From contig JAJYXS010000013.1 in the NCBI GenBank assembly GCA_021801615.1, positions 1 to 13,215 on the forward strand: DNA of 13,215 bases, in the 5' to 3' direction. The notes under the pieces were generated by a model, which made no database searches, was not told the origin of the DNA, and worked only from the letters and a program-made list of their open reading frames with translations. Both the position numbers and the translations under genes were made by a program. Below, piece after piece: positions 6,101 through 12,275 of the stretch. Position 1 is the stretch's first letter. Each line of letters starts with the position of its first letter. The DNA comes from Actinomycetes bacterium (GTDB taxonomy: Bacteria > Actinomycetota > Acidimicrobiia > Acidimicrobiales > RAAP-2).

Positions 6101-6159
6101 GCCGACCGATGACGTACGCGTAGCTCGCGCACGGCGACGCCGGTCGGCCGCGTTCGGCC
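6101..6159. terminator. Inverted repeats between convergent genes, candidate bidirectional terminator
   Basis: GCCGACCG at 6101-6108 is the exact inverse of CGGTCGGC at 6141-6148, an 8-bp stem with a 32-nt loop that contains a smaller CGCG/CGCG pair (6117-6120, 6126-6129). A second perfect hairpin, GGCCG-CGTT-CGGCC, occupies 6146-6159, directly after the cofE stop on the minus strand, and overlaps the first arm. The two structures are mutually exclusive. No T-tract follows on either strand, so the terminator role rests on position and symmetry. Confidence 0.45.
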
Positions 6160-6894
6160 TCAGCGGAACAAGTCCTCTGCCGGCTCGCGCACGATCTCTT
6201 CACGGACCGACCCGTCGCGCAGCCACGAGGACGGCACGCCCCGGATGACGGCCGCGGGTATCCCGCGGTCCTTGCCCATCACGAGCTCCGCGGCCGCTGC
6301 GAGCTCGTCGGCGACGCACACCTGGGTCGCCACGAGCTCGTGGCCGGTCGCGTCGAACGTTCCCCGCAGGTCGACGACTGCGGCTACCCCGGCGGCGCCG
6401 ATGGCCACGTCCGTCACCCCCCGGCGCCACGTGCGCCCGAAGGTGTCGGAGACCACGACGCCCACCACCACCCCGAGGCGGCGCCGAAGCTCTGCTCGGA
6501 TCCGTCTCGCGGAGCGGTCGGGGTCGACAGGGAGGAGCGCCGCCCAGCCCTCGCCGACGTTCGAGAGGTCGACCCCCGCGTTCGCGCAGACGAAGCCGTG
6601 CGCGGTCTCGGTGATGAGCAGGTCGCCCCGACGGCGTAGCACGCGAACGGACTCCGCCTCGACCACCGCCTGCTTGGCCCCCGGGTCGCGGTGGTCGACG
6701 GCGACCAGGCGGTCTTCGGCTTTCGAGACGATCTTCTGGGTGACGACCACGACGTCGCCCTCACGAAGAAGGCCCCCTTCGCCAGGAGGGCCGAGCGCCG
6801 CAGCCAGCAGCGCGCCCACGTCGTCGCCGGGACGGACCTCGCCGATGCCGAGCACCCCGTGCACGCGCAGCGCGCGGGCCTCATCGAGCGGCAT
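6160..6894 (-). CDS. cofE: Coenzyme F420-0:L-glutamate ligase, single-domain CofE
   Basis: CofE adds L-glutamates to F420-0 using GTP and divalent metal, giving polyglutamylated F420 in the cytoplasm. The 244-aa protein shows the family hallmarks in order. GIGEVRPGDDV is at 16-26 and the nucleotide/metal segment DVVVVTQKIVSKAEDRLV at 47-64. ITETAHGFVCANAGVD is at 94-109, VVSDTFGRTWRRGVTDVAIG at 147-166, and DATGHELVATQVCVADELAA at 181-200, followed by VMGK at 205-208. The length equals archaeal CofE. It lacks the roughly 200-aa nitroreductase-like domain fused in mycobacterial FbiB. ATG 6894 is preferred; an in-frame TTG at 6924 would add ten unconvincing residues. It overlaps the end of cofD by 14 nt, which implies cotranscription and translational coupling. 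Confidence 0.95.
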   Translation of the reverse strand: MPLDEARALRVHGVLGIGEVRPGDDVGALLAAALGPPGEGGLLREGDVVVVTQKIVSKAEDRLVAVDHRDPGAKQAVVEAESVRVLRRRGDLLITETAHGFVCANAGVDLSNVGEGWAALLPVDPDRSARRIRAELRRRLGVVVGVVVSDTFGRTWRRGVTDVAIGAAGVAAVVDLRGTFDATGHELVATQVCVADELAAAAELVMGKDRGIPAAVIRGVPSSWLRDGSVREEIVREPAEDLFR

Positions 6895-7828
6895 CGAGCA
6901 CCACGGCGGCGAGCGAGCCGGCAACCTGCGGGCTCGACATGATCGTGGGTGCGACGACGGCCCGGACCCCCTGGGCCTCGACGGCGTCTTTCAGGTGCGC
7001 GTCCCGCTCGTCGATCACGAGGGTTCCTACCCATTCCGCGTGCAGGCGCGCGACGCCTACGACGGTCGACTCATGGCCCAGCTCGACGAGGAGCCGGTCC
7101 GCCGGCCCTTTCAGCGCGGCGCCCGCGACGATCGGCGATACCGCGACGACCTGCTCGCGGCGTGCCACGAGCGCCTTGCGCACGCCAGGGACGGCGAGGA
7201 TCGGCCCGATCGAGACCACCGGGTTCGAGGGGCACACGACCACCGCCTCGGCCTCGCCGATCGCGTCGAGCACCCCGGGCGCGGGGCTTGCCTCCGCCAC
7301 GCCGTCGAAGCGCACGGAGCTCACCGTGACCGCGTGGCGGAGCCCGACGAAGTAGTGCTGGAACGCCACCTCGGTGCCCGCCGCGACGCCGCCTGCGCTC
7401 TCGGCGAGGACCAGCCTGGTGCGCACCGCGTCGTCGGACATCGGCAGGACGCGCACCTCCACTCCACGGGCACGGGCGAGCTCGGTCGTCACCTCGTGGA
7501 GCCGGGCGCCCTCGCCGAGGCGCTGGGTGCGGTACAGGTGGGTGGCGAGGTCGCGGTCGCCGAGGCGGAACCAGGTCTCGCCGCCGAGCCGCTCCAGCTC
7601 GTCCATGACGTTCCAGCTCTCTGTCGCGACTCCCCACCCGGTCGAACGATTGTGCACGCCCGCCAACGTGTAGACGACGGTGTCGATGTCCGGACTGATG
7701 TGGAGCCCGTGGAGCGTCATGTCGTCGCCCGTGTTCACGACGGCCGTGACCTCCGCGGGATCGACCACCTGCACGAGCCCAGAGAGGAGGCGTGCGCCAC
7801 CCACACCTCCGGCGAGGGCTACGAGCAC
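6881..7828 (-). CDS. cofD: 2-phospho-L-lactate/phosphoenolpyruvyl transferase, CofD/FbiA
   Basis: CofD transfers the phospholactyl or phosphoenolpyruvyl group from its guanosine-diphosphate carrier to the deazaflavin Fo, forming F420-0 or dehydro-F420-0. The 315-aa length is normal for the family. Visible motifs are GGVGGARLLSGL at 7-18, VNTGDD at 31-36 (metal and Fo binding), and LHGLHISPDIDTVVYTLAG from 39. RLGDRDLATHLYRTQ follows at 88-102, then CPSNPVVSIGPILAVPG at 199-215 and SPIVAG at 231-236. Actinobacterial FbiA is reported to use a PEP-derived donor, so that reaction is likelier here. The GTG start at 7828 yields the expected N-terminus (MLVALAGGVGG) and lies six bases after a TAGGCT hexamer. 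It is first in a two-gene minus-strand operon with cofE and divergent from the serine hydrolase. Confidence 0.95.
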   Translation of the reverse strand: MLVALAGGVGGARLLSGLVQVVDPAEVTAVVNTGDDMTLHGLHISPDIDTVVYTLAGVHNRSTGWGVATESWNVMDELERLGGETWFRLGDRDLATHLYRTQRLGEGARLHEVTTELARARGVEVRVLPMSDDAVRTRLVLAESAGGVAAGTEVAFQHYFVGLRHAVTVSSVRFDGVAEASPAPGVLDAIGEAEAVVVCPSNPVVSIGPILAVPGVRKALVARREQVVAVSPIVAGAALKGPADRLLVELGHESTVVGVARLHAEWVGTLVIDERDAHLKDAVEAQGVRAVVAPTIMSSPQVAGSLAAVVLDAAR

Positions 7829-7834
7829 CGCCCC

Positions 7835-7840
7835 AGCCTA
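7835..7840 (-). promoter_or_regulatory. Putative -10 element (TAGGCT) for cofD-cofE
   Basis: On the minus strand TAGGCT lies 6 nt before the cofD GTG, within the 55-bp divergent gap. No Shine-Dalgarno sequence precedes the GTG, so a leaderless or nearly leaderless transcript is likely. A -35 is not obvious. Confidence 0.5.
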
Positions 7841-7868
7841 AAGGGTCTGCTCGGCGACAGGCTGACGG

Positions 7869-7874
7869 TACGCT
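7869..7874 (+). promoter_or_regulatory. Putative -10 element (TACGCT) for the serine hydrolase operon
   Basis: TACGCT lies 9 nt before ATG 7884 in the gap shared with cofD. Again there is no Shine-Dalgarno sequence. The two divergent -10 candidates are about 29 bp apart, so RNA polymerase binding at one could interfere with the other. Confidence 0.5.
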
Positions 7875-7883
7875 CGCTTGTCC

Positions 7884-8795
7884 ATGCAGTCCCTCGATCT
7901 CGTGGCCGGCTGGCATGCGCGCGCTGCGGCGGGCGTGCTCGTCGGAACCGGTGGCGACCGCTCCGCCGCTCGTGTCGGCGAGGAGGAGCTCCGGCCGGGT
8001 GTCCTCTTGGCCGGCGCGACGGGCGACCCCGGCCGGAGGTACCCTTGGGCGTCGCTGACGAAGCTCTGCACCGCTCTGGCGGTGTTGGTGGCCGTCGAGG
8101 AGGGGACGCTCGCCCTCTCCGACCCGGCGGGCCCACCCGGTGCCACCGTGGCGCACCTGCTCGCGCACGCCTCGGGCCTCGCGCCGGACCGTCGCGAGGC
8201 GATCGCGCCGCCCGCGAGGAGGCGCATCTACTCGAACGCAGGGTACGAGGTGCTCGGCGACCTGCTCGCCGAGCGCGCGGGCATGCCTGCGTGCGAGTAC
8301 GTCGCAGCTGCGGTCTTCGCGCCGGCCGGGATGACCGGTGCACGTCTCGCGTCCGGCGCCTCGCTCGCGCACGGGGTCGAAGGCACGCTCTCGGACCTGC
8401 TCGAGCTCGGCGCTGAGCTGCTCGCGCCGCGCGTCGTGGCCCCTGAGACCCTGGCCGCCGCGACCGCCGTCGCCTTCCCGGGCTTGGCAGGCGTCCTGCC
8501 GGGGTTCGGGCGACAGGACCCGAACGATTGGGGGCTCGGGTTCGAGCTTCGCGACGCGAAGCACCCGCACTGGACCGGCTCGCGCAACAGCCCGGGGACC
8601 TTCGGTCACTTCGGACGATCCGGGTCTTTCCTGTGGGTCGACCCCGCAGCGCGCGCCGCCTGCGGGGTGCTGTGCGACCGCAGCTTCGGGCCGTGGGCCG
8701 TCGACGCGTGGCCGGTGCTCTCCGACGCGGTTCTCGGCACACTGGGAGAGCGCGCACAACGCGCAAAAGCAACAAAAGGAGCGGCGCGTGGCTGA
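7884..8795 (+). CDS. Beta-lactamase-fold serine hydrolase (class C/PBP-like)
   Basis: This 303-aa protein belongs to the class C beta-lactamase/DD-peptidase/esterase superfamily. The three active-site motifs are present: S57-L-T-K60 (nucleophile and general base, in YPWASLTKLCTAL), Y116-S-N118 in IYSNAGYEVLGDLL, and H242-F-G at the KTG position within GHFGRSGSFLWVDP. The segment HLLAHASGL at 91-99 is also typical. No signal peptide or membrane helix is seen, so a cytoplasmic esterase or amidase is likelier than a cell-wall peptidase or antibiotic resistance enzyme. Its substrate is unknown. ATG 7884 is preferred to TTG 7878. The last eight bases overlap the start of the first glycosyltransferase, suggesting it acts with the glycan genes, for example in acyl removal; that role is inference. 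Confidence 0.88.
   Translation: MQSLDLVAGWHARAAAGVLVGTGGDRSAARVGEEELRPGVLLAGATGDPGRRYPWASLTKLCTALAVLVAVEEGTLALSDPAGPPGATVAHLLAHASGLAPDRREAIAPPARRRIYSNAGYEVLGDLLAERAGMPACEYVAAAVFAPAGMTGARLASGASLAHGVEGTLSDLLELGAELLAPRVVAPETLAAATAVAFPGLAGVLPGFGRQDPNDWGLGFELRDAKHPHWTGSRNSPGTFGHFGRSGSFLWVDPAARAACGVLCDRSFGPWAVDAWPVLSDAVLGTLGERAQRAKATKGAARG
8775..8781 (+). promoter_or_regulatory. Shine-Dalgarno sequence (AAAGGAG) for the first glycosyltransferase
   Basis: AAAGGAG lies inside the end of the serine hydrolase gene, 6 nt before GTG 8788. It fixes this start and the 8-nt overlap of the two genes. It is one of the few strong ribosome-binding sites in the window, as expected for an internal operon gene. 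Confidence 0.75.
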
Positions 8796-9912
8796 CGGGT
8801 TGCGCGTCGCGCTCGACGCGACCCCGCTCATCGGAAGACCGACGGGCGTCGGTGCCTTCTGCGCGGGCGTGCTCGACGGGTTGTCACGGCGCGCGGACGT
8901 CGCGGCGAGCGTGTTCGCGGTCAGCTGGCGCAGGCGGCACGCGATCGACGGGCGCGTGCCGAATGGCGTCGCGCTGGCGCGGCGCGCGATGCCGGCACGC
9001 CCGCTCCACGCGTCGTGGCGCCGGGCGGAATGGCCGCCGTTGGAGCGGTTCGTGGGGCCGGTGGACGTGGTCCACGGGACGAACTACGTCGTGCCGCCCA
9101 CCCGCAGAGCCGCCAGGGTCGTCACGGTGCACGACCTCACGACGGTGCGCTACCCCGAGCTGTGCGACCGGGCCACGCTTGCGTACCCGAACCTCGTGCG
9201 CCGCGCCCTTGCGCGTGGCGCGTGGGTGCACACCCATTCGAAGTCGGTGGCCGAGGAGGTGGTCGAGGTTTTCCGCGCCGACCCTTCGCGCGTGCGCCCC
9301 GTCGCTTCCGGGGTCCCACCGCTCCCGCCGCCCGACGAGGACGCGCCCTCCAGGTACCTGCGGCCGGGAATGGCGCGCTACGTGCTTGCCGTCGGCACCG
9401 CGGAGCCGCGCAAGGACCTGCCCGGCCTCGTCGCGGCTTTCGACCTGCTCGCGCAGGACCGAGCGGACCTCGGGCTCGTGCTCGCCGGTCCTGCAGGCTG
9501 GGGCAGCGCGGCGCTCGAGGGTGCGCTGGACGCCGCTCGGGCACGGGCGCGCGTCGTGCGCACCGGCTGGGTCGACGCCGCGACGCTCTCGGGCCTGATC
9601 CGCGGCGCTGCGGTCCTCGTGTACCCGTCGCTGTACGAGGGGTTCGGGTATCCGCCGCTGCAGGCCATGTCCGCGGGGACGCCGGTGGTCGCGACGCGTG
9701 CGGGCGCGCTCGGAGAGGTGCTGGACGGCGGTGCGCTGCTCGTGGAGCCACGCGACCGGGACGCGCTCGCCGAAGCCATCGCCTCGGTCGTCGACTCCCA
9801 CCGGACCGCAGCGGACCTGAGCGCGCGCGGCCTTGCACGTGCGGCGGTGTTCGACTGGGACACGTGCGCGCAAGGCCTGGTGGACCTGTACCGGGCTGCG
9901 GCAGGCAAATGA
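8788..9912 (+). CDS. GT4-family glycosyltransferase, first of three
   Basis: This 374-aa protein is a GT-B fold retaining glycosyltransferase of family GT4, expected to move sugar from an NDP-sugar donor to a growing glycan at the cytoplasmic face. The N-terminus has ALDATPLIGRPTGVGAF, the acceptor-domain loop usually written GIGRY. VVHGTNYVVPP and VVTVHDLTTVRYPE follow, then THSKSVAEEVVEVF. The donor domain opens with YVLAVGTAEPRKDLPGLVAAF and LVLAGPAGWGS. The signature EGFGYPPLQAMSAGTPVVAT starts at E284; the second acidic residue of the E-x7-E motif is replaced by Q292. The GTG start is supported by AAAGGAG. Its stop overlaps the next start as ATGA. Its close likeness to the next two genes suggests an old duplication. 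Donor and acceptor are unknown; mannose or D-rhamnose are plausible from context. Confidence 0.92.
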   Translation: MADGLRVALDATPLIGRPTGVGAFCAGVLDGLSRRADVAASVFAVSWRRRHAIDGRVPNGVALARRAMPARPLHASWRRAEWPPLERFVGPVDVVHGTNYVVPPTRRAARVVTVHDLTTVRYPELCDRATLAYPNLVRRALARGAWVHTHSKSVAEEVVEVFRADPSRVRPVASGVPPLPPPDEDAPSRYLRPGMARYVLAVGTAEPRKDLPGLVAAFDLLAQDRADLGLVLAGPAGWGSAALEGALDAARARARVVRTGWVDAATLSGLIRGAAVLVYPSLYEGFGYPPLQAMSAGTPVVATRAGALGEVLDGGALLVEPRDRDALAEAIASVVDSHRTAADLSARGLARAAVFDWDTCAQGLVDLYRAAAGK

Positions 9913-11117
9913 CCGAGCGGGTGGTCGTCGCCGTCGAGCAGCTGCGCCGTCGGGTTCCCGGCGGCATCGGGCGCTACGCGAGGGGCCTGCTCGACGGCCT
10001 TCGAGAGATCGGCCGACCTCCCGTCGAGCTGGTCGCGAGCCGCCATCGCGGAGGGGTCGCGGATCCGCTGTCGGCATGGGGGTTCCCTCTGCGCACCTCG
10101 GCGCTGCCTGCGCCCTTCCTCGTGGCCGCCTGGGACCGGGGTCTCGCCCCCGTACGCTCGGCGCGCCTTGTCCACTCGGTCTCCCTTGCCTCGCCGCCCG
10201 TGCGTCCGCGGCGCTCCCGCGGCGGGCCCGCGCTCGTCGTCACCGTTCACGACCTCGCCTGGCGCACGCATCCCGGCACCAGCACGTCTCGTGGGCTGCG
10301 CTGGCACGAGGCAGCGCTCGGACGAGCCCTCGAGCGCGCCGACGCGTTCGTCGTGCCCTCCGGACCGGTCGCCGACGCGCTCGGCGCGGCCGGCGCGGAT
10401 CGCCGTCGCGTGCAGGTGATCCCCCACGGCGTGGACCATCTCCCGAAGCCGGACCACGCGGGTGCCGCGTCGCTCCTGCGTCGGCTCGGCGTGACCGAAG
10501 GGTACCTGCTCGCCGCGGCGACCCTCGAGCCGAGGAAGAACCTTCGCCGCCTGATCGCCGCGTTCGCGCGCGCCCGTCCGTCGCTCGCGGGGCCATGGCA
10601 GCTCGTCGTCGTCGGCCCTCCCGGCTGGGGCGACGCGGGCGTCGGGCGCGTCGAGGGAGTCGTCGCGGCCGGCGCCGTCGGCGACGCGGTGCTCGCCGGC
10701 CTGTACGCGAGCGCGCGTGCGTTCGCCTACGTCCCTCTGGCGGAAGGGTTCGGCCTGCCGCCCCTCGAGGCGATGGCATGCGGTGTGCCGGTGGTGGCGA
10801 GCGTCACGGTGCCGAGCGTCACGGTGCCGAGCGTCACGGTGCCGAGCGTCACGCTGCCGAGCGTCACGGTGCCGAGCGTCACTGTGCCGGACGTCGCGGC
10901 ATCCGCAGGCGCCCAGGGACAGCCCGAGGGCGCGAGGACGGTCGCACTGCTGGTCGACCCCACGACACTCGACGAGATCGCCGGAGCTCTCGTGCTCGCG
11001 TCCGGCGACGACGCGCTGCGCGGCGCGCTCGTGGCGAACGGGAGGATGCACGCAGCGCCGTTCAGGTGGAGGACCTCGGCCGAGGCCCACGTCGCATGGT
11101 GGGAGTCCGTCACGTGA
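9909..11117 (+). CDS. GT4-family glycosyltransferase, second of three, with pentapeptide repeat insertion
   Basis: This 402-aa protein is another GT-B/GT4 enzyme. Features in order are PGGIGRYARGLLDGL (acceptor-binding loop), VVTVHDLAWRTHPGTS, VIPHGVDH, YLLAAATLEPRKNLRRLIAAF, LVVVGPPGWGD and the complete E-x7-E motif EGFGLPPLEAMACGVPVVAS starting at E279. Immediately afterwards, residues 298-327 are six tandem SVTVP units (one SVTLP) where relatives normally have a single short loop followed by the conserved donor-binding segment. The usual G-S/N-x-P-E-V-x-G-D loop is not clearly recognisable; PDVAASAG may be its remnant. Homologous GT4 proteins are shorter here, so the insertion may alter activity. 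ATG 9909 overlaps the previous stop by four bases (ATGA). The gene ends inside the first copy of a 14-bp tandem duplication. Confidence 0.92.
   Translation: MTERVVVAVEQLRRRVPGGIGRYARGLLDGLREIGRPPVELVASRHRGGVADPLSAWGFPLRTSALPAPFLVAAWDRGLAPVRSARLVHSVSLASPPVRPRRSRGGPALVVTVHDLAWRTHPGTSTSRGLRWHEAALGRALERADAFVVPSGPVADALGAAGADRRRVQVIPHGVDHLPKPDHAGAASLLRRLGVTEGYLLAAATLEPRKNLRRLIAAFARARPSLAGPWQLVVVGPPGWGDAGVGRVEGVVAAGAVGDAVLAGLYASARAFAYVPLAEGFGLPPLEAMACGVPVVASVTVPSVTVPSVTVPSVTLPSVTVPSVTVPDVAASAGAQGQPEGARTVALLVDPTTLDEIAGALVLASGDDALRGALVANGRMHAAPFRWRTSAEAHVAWWESVT
10800..10889 (+). repeat. Six-copy 15-bp in-frame minisatellite within the second glycosyltransferase
   Basis: The unit AGCGTCACGGTGCCG is repeated six times without gaps. 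Units 1, 2, 3 and 5 are identical; unit 4 has one change (GTG to CTG) and unit 6 has one (ACG to ACT). Each unit encodes SVTVP or SVTLP. A length of 15 bp means copy-number changes keep the reading frame. Confidence 0.95.
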
Positions 11118-11131
11118 AGTCCGTCACGTGA
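11104..11131 (+). repeat. Perfect 14-bp tandem duplication at the gene junction
   Basis: AGTCCGTCACGTGA occurs at 11104-11117 and again, without a gap, at 11118-11131. The first copy contains the stop of the second glycosyltransferase, and the second contains the GTG start of the third. Each copy ends GTGA, an overlap of start and stop codons. Confidence 0.95.
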
Positions 11132-12264
11132 ACGTCTCCCTCGACGTCAGCGCGGTTCCGTCTTCTCCCGCCGGCGCCGGACGCTACGCGGTCGAGCTCG
11201 CTGCCGCGCTCGCCGCCCTCGAGGAGCTCCGGCTCGTCGTCGTCGCGCGTCGGACGGATGCGGCGCGTTGGCGGCGCCTCACCGGAGGGCGGGCGGACGT
11301 CCTGGCGGCGGCGCCGTCCCCGAGGCCGCTGCGCCTGGCATGGGAGCAGCTCGTCCTTCCTGGTGTGCTGGGCCGCGCGAGGCCCGACGTGCACCACGGT
11401 CCCCACTACACGATGCCCGAGCGCTCGCGCCTCCCCGTCGTCGTCACGATCCACGACTGCACGTTCTTCGACCACCCGGAGTGGCACGAGCCGGCGAAGG
11501 CGCGGTTCTTCCGCCGGGCGATCCGGGTCGCCGCGCGCCGTGCGGGCGCCCTCGTGTGCGTCAGCGAGACGACTGCGCGTGCGCTGACTTCGGCATGCGC
11601 GGTCAGCGCGCCCGTCGTCATCGCGCCGCACGGTGTCGACCACCGGCGCTTCCGTCCGGACCCGCCTGCACCGGGGTCAGACGACGCGGTGTTGCATCGG
11701 CTCGGGATCGATCCCCGGCGCCGGTTCATCCTGTTCCTCGGCACGCTCGAGCCGCGCAAGGACGTCCCCACGCTCGTCCGCGCGTTCTCCGAGCTCGCAG
11801 ACGAAGAGCGCGAGGTGACGCTCGTGCTCGCGGGACGGCACGGGTGGGGCTCGGGTCCCCTCGAAGAGGCACTGGCGACGATGCGCCACCGGGACCGGCT
11901 CACCTTGACCGGCTACGTGCCCGACGACGCGGTCCCCGCGCTCCTGCGCAAGGCGGCCGTCGTCGCGTACCCTTCGCTCGCCGAGGGCTTCGGCCTTCCT
12001 GCGCTCGAGGCGTTGGCGTGCGGCGCGCCGCTCGTCACCACGAGGGGCACCGCCATGGCCGAGCTGGCCGGCGACGCCGCGACGCTCGTCATGCCCGGCG
12101 ACCACGAGGGGCTCGCGGACGCGCTCGCCGGTGTGCTGCAGGGCGCGGGCGGCGCCGGGGCATCGCGGCGCCGTGAGGCCGGCATCGCCCGGGCCGCGGC
12201 CTTCACCTGGGAGGCGAGCGCGTTGCGTCACGTCGAGGCGTACCGGATCGCGCAGGGCGCGTAG
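11128..12264 (+). CDS. GT4-family glycosyltransferase, third of three
   Basis: This 378-aa protein is a GT-B/GT4 enzyme close in plan to its two upstream neighbours. The N-terminal domain has VSLDVSAVPSSPAGAGRYAVEL, then DVHHGPHYTMP, VVVTIHDCTFFDHPEWHE, LVCVSETTARAL and VVIAPHGVDHRRF. The C-terminal donor domain has FILFLGTLEPRKDVPTLVRAF and LVLAGRHGWGSGPL. YPSLAEGFGLPALEALACGAPLVTT carries the full E-x7-E motif starting at E286, and MAELAGDAATLVMPGD follows. GTG 11128 gives the family N-terminus directly and is the only reasonable start near the junction. It lies 10 nt past the previous stop, in the second copy of a tandem duplication, with the nearest SD-like GGGAG (11101-11105) now 22 nt away. 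The stop TAG also starts the -10 candidate for the next gene. Substrate is unknown; a mannosyl- or rhamnosyltransferase fits the context. Confidence 0.92.
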   Translation: MNVSLDVSAVPSSPAGAGRYAVELAAALAALEELRLVVVARRTDAARWRRLTGGRADVLAAAPSPRPLRLAWEQLVLPGVLGRARPDVHHGPHYTMPERSRLPVVVTIHDCTFFDHPEWHEPAKARFFRRAIRVAARRAGALVCVSETTARALTSACAVSAPVVIAPHGVDHRRFRPDPPAPGSDDAVLHRLGIDPRRRFILFLGTLEPRKDVPTLVRAFSELADEEREVTLVLAGRHGWGSGPLEEALATMRHRDRLTLTGYVPDDAVPALLRKAAVVAYPSLAEGFGLPALEALACGAPLVTTRGTAMAELAGDAATLVMPGDHEGLADALAGVLQGAGGAGASRRREAGIARAAAFTWEASALRHVEAYRIAQGA

Positions 12265-12267
12265 GGT
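12262..12267 (+). promoter_or_regulatory. Putative -10 element (TAGGGT) for rmd, overlapping a stop codon
   Basis: TAGGGT begins with the stop codon TAG of the third glycosyltransferase and ends 8 nt before GTG 12276. It matches TANNNT and no Shine-Dalgarno sequence is present, so rmd may have its own leaderless transcript in addition to read-through. Confidence 0.45.
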
Positions 12268-12275
12268 CGTCGTCC

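Noticed and set aside
7071..8831. 586-aa minus-strand ORF
   Set aside because: It overlaps cofD in another frame and runs antisense to the serine hydrolase with its intact catalytic motifs.
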